From Paracoccaceae bacterium (GTDB taxonomy: Bacteria; Pseudomonadota; Alphaproteobacteria; Rhodobacterales; Rhodobacteraceae): a stretch of 5,199 bases of DNA. Position numbers and translations under genes: made by a program. The stretch's first letter is position 1. Each line of letters opens with the position of its first letter. The notes beneath the pieces are model-generated. The model did no database searches, was not told the origin of the DNA, and was given only the letters and a program-made list of their open reading frames with translations. Positions 1 to 5,199 of the stretch are shown piece after piece. Where the stretch lies: assembly GCA_007134805.1 (NCBI GenBank), contig SLKB01000103.1, positions 1 through 5,199 on the forward strand, read 5' to 3'.

Positions 1-31
1 TAACCGCCTTGGCTAGAACGATGGTGAAACC

Positions 32-38
32 AAGAGGA
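32..38 (+). promoter_or_regulatory. Ribosome binding site of gltD
   Basis: The purine-rich stretch AAGAGGA lies six bases before the ATG at 45, a normal Shine-Dalgarno spacing. It decides the gltD start. The reading frame is also open upstream, with a TTG at 9 and an ATG at 21. Those would add 12 or 8 residues of non-conserved sequence, and the ATG at 21 would put this ribosome binding site inside the gene. The rest of the leader (1-44) shows no convincing -35/-10 pair; the promoter probably lies left of the window. Confidence 0.8.
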
Positions 39-44
39 TGTTCC

Positions 45-1487
45 ATGGCTCAGCAGAAATTGCTCCGCTTCGTCGATGTCGCGCGCGAGATGCCCACCAA
101 GCGTCCGCCGGATCTGCGCTCGGAAGATTTTGGCGAGATTTATGACGAATATACACCAGACAAGGCGGCTGAACAGGCCGGGCGCTGCAGCCAGTGCGGC
201 GTGCCCTATTGCCAGACGCATTGCCCGCTGCACAACAATATCCCCGACTGGCTGATGCTGACCGCCGAGGGCCGGCTCGAGGAAGCCTATGAGTTGAGCC
301 AGGCCACCAATACCTTCCCCGAGATCTGCGGCCGGATCTGCCCGCAGGACCGGCTGTGCGAGGGCAATTGCGTCATCGAACAGGCTGGGCACGGCACGGT
401 CACAATCGGCGCGGTCGAGAAATACATCACCGATACCGCCTGGGAACAAGGCTGGGTGCGCCCGATAGAACCCGCGGCCGAGCGCGGCGAATCCGTGGCC
501 ATCATCGGCGCGGGGCCGGGCGGGCTTGCCGCTGCGGATGTGCTGCGCCGCGAGGGCGTGCAGGTCACGGTCTATGACTGCTATGACCGCGCGGGCGGGC
601 TGATGACCTATGGCATCCCCAGCTTCAAGCTGGAAAAACCTGTCGTCATGCGCCGGATCGAACAGCTCGAACAGGGCGGGGTCGAGTTCGTGCTGAATTG
701 CACTGTGGGCGCGGATATCAGCTTCGACGCCATTCGCGGCAAGCATGATGCGGTCCTGATCGCCACGGGCGTCTACAAGGCGCGCGATCTGACCGTGCCC
801 AATGCCAGCGCGCCGGGGGTTGTGCGCGCGCTCGATTTCCTGACCGCGTCCAACCGCAAGAGCTTCGGCGATGAGGTGCCGGAATTCGACAATGGCGCGC
901 TCGATGCGCGCGGCAAGCGCGTGGTCGTCATCGGCGGTGGCGACACGGCGATGGATTGCGTGCGCACGGCCGTGCGGCAGGGCGCAAAATCGGTGCGCTG
1001 CCTCTATCGGCGCGACCGCGACAACATGCCCGGCTCGCGCCGTGAGACCCAGAATGCCGAGGAAGAGGGTGTCGAATTCATCTGGCTGACAGCCCCCTCG
1101 GGCTTCGTGACGGCCGAGGATGGCAGCCTTGCGGGCGTGCGCGTGCAGAAGATGCGGCTGGGCCGGCCCGATGCGACGGGGCGGCGCGCCCCCGAAGTGA
1201 TCGAGGGTGCCGATTACACCGAAGAGGCCGAACTGGCGATCATGGCGCTCGGCTTCGAGCCCGAGGATCTGCCCACGCTCTGGGATGTGCCGGAACTCGC
1301 GGTCACGCGCTGGGGCACGATCAAGGCGCGCTACAACACGCATGAGACCGATCTGCCCGGCGTCTGGGCCGTGGGCGATATCGTGCGCGGGGCAAGCCTC
1401 GTGGTCTGGGCCATCCGCGACGGGCGCGAGGCGGCGACCTCGATCCTCGACTATCTCGCTGCCCCTGCGCGGGTCGCGGCAGAATGA
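45..1487 (+). CDS. gltD: Glutamate synthase [NADPH] small (beta) subunit GltD
   Basis: This 480-residue protein is the electron-input subunit of cytoplasmic NADPH-GOGAT. It oxidises NADPH at FAD and sends electrons through Fe-S clusters to the FMN of GltB. The N-terminal part has the two cysteine groups typical of the family: C48, C51, C56, C60 (CX2CX4CX3C) and C95, C99, C105, C109 (CX3CX5CX3C), which hold 4Fe-4S clusters. The FAD-binding Rossmann motif GAGPGG starts at G155. The second dinucleotide motif, GGGDTA at 297-302, is followed by YRRDRDNMPGSRRE (321-334), whose arginines fit NADPH rather than NADH. A C-terminal GD (444-445) in WAVGDIVRGAS completes the FAD site. Length and domain order are normal and no key residue is missing. 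The start is the ATG at 45, chosen for its ribosome binding site and because conserved sequence begins there. GltD-like paralogues (PreT, AegA, NfnB types) share this fold, but the adjacent gltB makes true GltD nearly certain. Confidence 0.97.
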   Translation: MAQQKLLRFVDVAREMPTKRPPDLRSEDFGEIYDEYTPDKAAEQAGRCSQCGVPYCQTHCPLHNNIPDWLMLTAEGRLEEAYELSQATNTFPEICGRICPQDRLCEGNCVIEQAGHGTVTIGAVEKYITDTAWEQGWVRPIEPAAERGESVAIIGAGPGGLAAADVLRREGVQVTVYDCYDRAGGLMTYGIPSFKLEKPVVMRRIEQLEQGGVEFVLNCTVGADISFDAIRGKHDAVLIATGVYKARDLTVPNASAPGVVRALDFLTASNRKSFGDEVPEFDNGALDARGKRVVVIGGGDTAMDCVRTAVRQGAKSVRCLYRRDRDNMPGSRRETQNAEEEGVEFIWLTAPSGFVTAEDGSLAGVRVQKMRLGRPDATGRRAPEVIEGADYTEEAELAIMALGFEPEDLPTLWDVPELAVTRWGTIKARYNTHETDLPGVWAVGDIVRGASLVVWAIRDGREAATSILDYLAAPARVAAE

Positions 1488-1501
1488 TCCCCCTGCCTGG
1501 G

Positions 1502-1507
1502 AAAGGA
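1502..1507 (+). promoter_or_regulatory. Ribosome binding site of gltB
   Basis: AAAGGA sits six bases before the ATG at 1514, within the 26-nt gap between the gltD stop codon (1485-1487) and gltB. The gap has no hairpin followed by a T-run and no room for a promoter with leader. This fits transcription of gltB from the gltD message with its own ribosome loading. Confidence 0.8.
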
Positions 1508-1513
1508 CAGAAG

Positions 1514-4500
1514 ATGACGACATATGATGACGCCTGGGCCGCCCGCGAAGAGGCCAGCCGCGCCTATATGGCCGAACACGGGCTCTACAAGCCCGAGGAC
1601 GAGCATTCCTCCTGCGGGGTGGGGCTTGTGGTGGCCGTGAATGGCCAGCCCTCGCGGCAGGTGGTGCAGAACGGGATCGACGCGCTCAAGGCGATCTGGC
1701 ATCGCGGCGCGGTCGACGCGGATGGCAAGACCGGCGACGGCGCGGGGATCCATGTGCAGATCCCGGTGGCCTTCTTCCATGACAAGATCCGCCGCACTGG
1801 CCATGAGCCGCAGATGGACCTGCTGATGGCGGTGGGGCAGGTGTTCCTGCCGCGCACCGATTTCGCCGCCCAGGAACGCTCGCGCACCATTGTCGAGACC
1901 GAAGTGCTGCGCATGGGGTATGCGATCTATGGCTGGCGGCATGTGCCCGTGAAGGTGAGCGTGCTGGGCGAGAAGGCCAATGCGACCCGGCCAGAGATCG
2001 AGCAGATCCTGATCCGCAATTCCAAGGGCACGGATGAGGAAACCTTCGAGCGCGAGTTGTATGTCATCCGCCGCCGGATCGAGAAGGCGATCACCGCCTC
2101 CGGCATCGCGGGTTTCTACATCTGCTCGCTGTCATGCCGGTCGATCATCTACAAGGGGATGATGCTCGCCGAACAGGTCGCCGAATTCTACCCCGACCTC
2201 AAGGATGAGCGCTTTGAATCGGCCTTCGCGATCTATCACCAGCGCTATTCGACCAACACCTTCCCGCAATGGTGGCTCGCGCAGCCCTTCCGCATGCTCG
2301 CCCATAATGGCGAGATCAACACGCTGAAGGGAAATCTCAACTGGCTCAAGAGCCATGAGATCCGCATGGCCTCCTCCGCCTTTGGCGAGATGGCCGAGGA
2401 TATCAAGCCGATCGTGCCCTCGGGCGCGTCGGATTCCGCGGCCCTCGACGGGGTGTTCGAAGTGCTCGTGCGCGCGGGCCGCAACGCGCCCATGGCCAAG
2501 ACGATGCTGGTGCCCGAAGCCTGGTCCAAGACCGCCGTCGAGATGCCGCGCGCCTGGCGCGACATGTATTCCTACTGCAACTCGGTGATGGAGCCCTGGG
2601 ACGGCCCCGCCGCCCTCGCCATGACCGATGGGCGCTGGGTCTGCGCGGGGCTTGACCGCAACGGGCTGCGCCCGATGCGCTATGTCGTCACGGGCGACGG
2701 GCTCTTGATCGCGGGCTCCGAGGCGGGGATGGTCGTGGTCGATGAGCTTGCCGTGCGCGAGAAGGGCGCGCTCGGGCCGGGGCAGATGATCGCCGTCGAC
2801 ATGGCCGAGGGCAAGCTCTACCACGATGTCGAGATCAAGAACAAACTCGCGCGCTCGCAGCCTTTCGGTGACTGGAACGACAAGATCGTCGATCTGAACG
2901 AAAAGCTGCGCGATGTCCCCGAGACCCGCGCGATGGAGAAGGCCGAGCTGCGCCGCCGCCAGGTCGCCGCCGGTTACACAGTCGAAGAGATCGAGCAGGT
3001 GCTCGCGCCGATGGCCGAGGATGGCAAGGAAATGATCGCCTCGATGGGCGATGACACGCCCGCGGCGGTGCTTTCCAACATCTACCGGCCGCTGTCACAT
3101 TACTTCCGGCAGAATTTCAGCCAGGTGACGAACCCCGCGATCGATTCCTTGCGCGAATTCCGCGTCATGAGCCTCAAGACGCGCTTCGGCAACCTCAAGA
3201 ACGTGCTCGACGAGGACAGCAGCCAGACCGAAATCCTGGTGCTGGAAAGCCCCTTCATCGCCAATGGCGAATATGCCGAGATGCTGCGCGAATTCGGCGA
3301 TCAGGTCGCGATCATCGACTGCACCTTCCCCGCCGATGCGGGCGAGGATGCGCTGCGCGCAGGGCTCGAACGGATCCGCGCCGAGGCGGAAGACGCCGTG
3401 CGCTCGGGCGCGGGCCATCTGGTGCTTACCGACGAGCATCAGGGCCCCGAGACGGTCGCCATGCCGATGATCCTGGCCACCAGTGCCGTGCACAGCTGGC
3501 TCACGCGCAAGGGGCTCAGGACCTTCTGTTCGGTCAATGTCCGCTCGGCCGAATGTATCGACCCGCATTATTTCGCAGTGCTGATCGGGGCGGGCGCGAC
3601 CACGGTGAACGCCTATCTCGCGCAGGAAACCATCGCCGACCGGATCGACCGGGGGTTGATTGACGGCGCGCTGATCGACGCGATGCGCCGCTACCGCGAT
3701 GCGATCAATCTGGGCCTGCTGAAGATCATGTCCAAGATGGGCATTTCGGTGATCTCATCCTATCGCGGCGGGCTCAATTTCGAGGCCGTCGGGCTTTCGC
3801 GCGCGCTGTGCGCGGAATATTTCCCCGGCATGCCCAGCCGCATCTCTGGCATCGGGCTGCATGGCATCCAGCGCAAGCTGGAAGAGGTCCACGCCAAGGG
3901 CTGGCGCGGCGGGCGCGATGTGCTGCCGATCGGCGGCTTCTACAAGGCGCGCCGGACGGGCGAGAAACACGCCTGGGAAGCGACCACGATGCATCTGATG
4001 CAGCAGGCCTGCAACCAGTCGAGCTATGCGATCTGGAAGCAGTATTCGGCCGCGATGCAGTCGAACCCGCCAATCCATCTGCGCGATCTGCTGGACATCA
4101 AGCCGCTGGGCAAGGCAATCCCGATCGAGGAAGTGGAATCGATCACTGCGATCCGCAAGCGCTTCGTCACGCCGGGTATGAGCCTTGGCGCGCTCTCGCC
4201 CGAGGCGCATATGACGCTGAACATCGCGATGAACCGGATCGGCGCGAAATCCGACTCGGGCGAGGGGGGCGAGGATCCCGCCCACGCCCATCCGCTGCCC
4301 AATGGCGACAACCCCTGCGCGAAGATCAAGCAGGTGGCCTCGGGGCGGTTCGGGGTGACGGCCGAGTATCTCAACGCCTGCGAAGAGCTGGAAATCAAGA
4401 TCGCGCAGGGCGCGAAACCCGGCGAGGGCGGCCAGCTTCCCGGCATGAAGGTCACGAAACTGATCGCCAAGCTGCGCCATTCTACCCCGGGCGTCACGCT

Positions 4501-5199
4501 GATCTCACCGCCGCCGCACCACGACATCTACTCGATCGAGGATCTGGCGCAGTTGATCTACGACCTTAAGCAGATCAACCCTCGCGTGAAGGTGACGGTG
4601 AAGCTCGTGGCGCAATCGGGCGTGGGCACGATCGCGGCCGGGGTTGCCAAGGCAAAGGCCGATGTGATCCTGATCTCGGGCCATAATGGTGGGACGGGCG
4701 CAAGCCCCGGCACCTCGATCAAATATGCAGGCCTGCCATGGGAGATGGGCCTGTCCGAGTCGCATCAGGTGCTCGCCATGAACAAGCTGCGCGACCGCGT
4801 GACGCTGCGCACCGATGGCGGCTTGCGCACCGGGCGCGACATCGTCATGGCCGCGATGCTCGGTGCCGAGGAATACGGGATCGGCACCGCGGCGCTGATC
4901 GCGATGGGCTGCATCATGGTGCGGCAATGCCAGTCGAATACCTGCCCGGTGGGCGTGTGCACCCAGCGCGAGGATCTGCGCGCCAAGTTCACGGGCTCGG
5001 CCGACAAGGTCGTGAACCTGATCACCTTCTACGCGCAGGAAGTGCGCGAGATCCTGGCCTCGATCGGGGCGCGCTCGTTGGATGAGGTGATCGGACGTGC
5101 CGATCTGCTCGCGCAGATCAGCCGCGGCTCGGCGCATCTCGATGATCTGGATCTCAACCCGCTGCTGCTGACTGTCGATGGCGCCGAGACCATCCGCTA
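1514..5199 (+). CDS. gltB: Glutamate synthase [NADPH] large (alpha) subunit GltB, 3'-truncated by window edge
   Basis: GltB makes glutamate: glutamine is hydrolysed in the N-terminal domain and the ammonia is tunnelled to the FMN site, where 2-oxoglutarate is aminated. Residues 1-33 look like a propeptide, cleaved to expose Cys34 (SSCGVG, codon 1613-1615), the N-terminal nucleophile of class II amidotransferases. The glutaminase domain spans about 34-440, with HQRYSTNTFPQWW (242-254), AHNGEINT (263-270) and GLDRNGLRP (379-387). The central linking domain follows to about 800. The FMN/synthase domain runs from about 830 to 1215, with SDSGEGGEDP (913-922), GAKPGEGGQLPG (966-977), SGHNGGTGASP (1055-1065) and DGGLRTGRD (1101-1109). 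C1133, C1139 and C1144, spaced 6 and 5, match the 3Fe-4S ligands of the family. The frame is intact for 1228 codons. Full-length relatives have about 1,500 residues, so roughly 280, mainly the beta-helix domain, lie beyond the window. It follows gltD after 26 nt and is probably in the same operon. The start is set by the AAAGGA site and a normal propeptide length. Confidence 0.97.
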   Translation, partial: MTTYDDAWAAREEASRAYMAEHGLYKPEDEHSSCGVGLVVAVNGQPSRQVVQNGIDALKAIWHRGAVDADGKTGDGAGIHVQIPVAFFHDKIRRTGHEPQMDLLMAVGQVFLPRTDFAAQERSRTIVETEVLRMGYAIYGWRHVPVKVSVLGEKANATRPEIEQILIRNSKGTDEETFERELYVIRRRIEKAITASGIAGFYICSLSCRSIIYKGMMLAEQVAEFYPDLKDERFESAFAIYHQRYSTNTFPQWWLAQPFRMLAHNGEINTLKGNLNWLKSHEIRMASSAFGEMAEDIKPIVPSGASDSAALDGVFEVLVRAGRNAPMAKTMLVPEAWSKTAVEMPRAWRDMYSYCNSVMEPWDGPAALAMTDGRWVCAGLDRNGLRPMRYVVTGDGLLIAGSEAGMVVVDELAVREKGALGPGQMIAVDMAEGKLYHDVEIKNKLARSQPFGDWNDKIVDLNEKLRDVPETRAMEKAELRRRQVAAGYTVEEIEQVLAPMAEDGKEMIASMGDDTPAAVLSNIYRPLSHYFRQNFSQVTNPAIDSLREFRVMSLKTRFGNLKNVLDEDSSQTEILVLESPFIANGEYAEMLREFGDQVAIIDCTFPADAGEDALRAGLERIRAEAEDAVRSGAGHLVLTDEHQGPETVAMPMILATSAVHSWLTRKGLRTFCSVNVRSAECIDPHYFAVLIGAGATTVNAYLAQETIADRIDRGLIDGALIDAMRRYRDAINLGLLKIMSKMGISVISSYRGGLNFEAVGLSRALCAEYFPGMPSRISGIGLHGIQRKLEEVHAKGWRGGRDVLPIGGFYKARRTGEKHAWEATTMHLMQQACNQSSYAIWKQYSAAMQSNPPIHLRDLLDIKPLGKAIPIEEVESITAIRKRFVTPGMSLGALSPEAHMTLNIAMNRIGAKSDSGEGGEDPAHAHPLPNGDNPCAKIKQVASGRFGVTAEYLNACEELEIKIAQGAKPGEGGQLPGMKVTKLIAKLRHSTPGVTLISPPPHHDIYSIEDLAQLIYDLKQINPRVKVTVKLVAQSGVGTIAAGVAKAKADVILISGHNGGTGASPGTSIKYAGLPWEMGLSESHQVLAMNKLRDRVTLRTDGGLRTGRDIVMAAMLGAEEYGIGTAALIAMGCIMVRQCQSNTCPVGVCTQREDLRAKFTGSADKVVNLITFYAQEVREILASIGARSLDEVIGRADLLAQISRGSAHLDDLDLNPLLLTVDGAETIR

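Noticed and set aside
1..3. TAA at the left edge, as a possible stop codon of an upstream gene.
   Set aside because: Three bases at the window edge cannot show a reading frame, so no upstream gene can be supported.
9..44. Upstream in-frame starts for gltD: TTG at 9 and ATG at 21.
   Set aside because: The added residues are not conserved in the family as I know it. The AAGAGGA site is correctly spaced only for the ATG at 45.
1488..1513. A possible terminator or regulatory hairpin between gltD and gltB (CCC and GGG around 1490-1501).
   Set aside because: The stem would be only about three base pairs with no following T-run, and the gap is fully accounted for by the gltB ribosome binding site.
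2132..2824. A 230-codon open frame on the - strand, opposite the GltB glutaminase domain.
   Set aside because: It has the same low-complexity His/Gly/Arg/Ala composition, no family motif and no independent ribosome binding evidence. It is a mirror of conserved gltB codons.
3755..4480. A 241-codon open frame on the - strand, opposite gltB.
   Set aside because: It lies wholly inside conserved gltB coding sequence. Its translation is rich in Arg, Ala, His and Asp with no recognisable motif, as expected when GC-rich codons are read backwards.
3808..4569. A 253-codon open frame on the + strand, out of frame with gltB, which could suggest a frameshift or overlapping gene.
   Set aside because: The gltB frame stays open and conserved right through this stretch, including the start of the synthase domain. 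The alternative frame gives an Arg/Ala/Gly-rich product with no motif.
4505..5137. A 210-codon open frame on the - strand, opposite the FMN/Fe-S region of gltB.
   Set aside because: The + strand here encodes the FMN-binding and 3Fe-4S motifs without interruption. The antisense product resembles nothing I know and has the typical composition of a shadow frame.
1..5199. A previously undescribed system hidden in the window.
   Set aside because: Nearly every base is explained by two well-known, intact, conserved genes. I saw no direct or inverted repeat array, RNA gene, mobile element, compositional break or unexplained intergenic space.

Overview
The window carries two adjacent, co-directional housekeeping genes on the + strand. 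Together they encode both subunits of bacterial NADPH-dependent glutamate synthase (GOGAT): gltD, the small beta subunit (complete), then gltB, the large alpha subunit (cut by the window's right edge). The DNA is strongly GC-rich, with most third codon positions G or C. The wording of both proteins, for example the GltB Fe-S segment GCIMVRQCQSNTCPVGVC and the synthase loop SDSGEGGEDP, matches my memory of alphaproteobacterial enzymes. It looks most like Rhodobacterales (Paracoccus/Rhodobacter-like), but that placement is inferred from remembered sequences and the genus is not established.

Layout: positions 1-44 are a short leader with a ribosome binding site but no promoter I can defend. Positions 45-1487 are gltD (480 aa). 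Positions 1488-1513 are a 26-nt gap with a second clear ribosome binding site. Positions 1514-5199 are gltB, open to the window edge: 1228 complete codons plus two bases. I translated gltB line by line and found no frameshift or internal stop. What is missing is the C-terminal end, chiefly the beta-helix domain.

How the genes work together: GltD takes electrons from NADPH through FAD and passes them along Fe-S clusters to FMN on GltB. GltB hydrolyses glutamine at its N-terminal Cys34 site and channels the ammonia internally to the FMN site. There 2-oxoglutarate is reductively aminated, giving two glutamates in total. With glutamine synthetase this is the main low-ammonium assimilation route. 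The tight D-then-B spacing indicates one transcript. I found no mobile element, RNA gene, CRISPR array, repeat or unknown gene system. The long open frames on the other strand and in other frames are by-products of high GC and constrained codons in these two genes. The few findings listed are modest.
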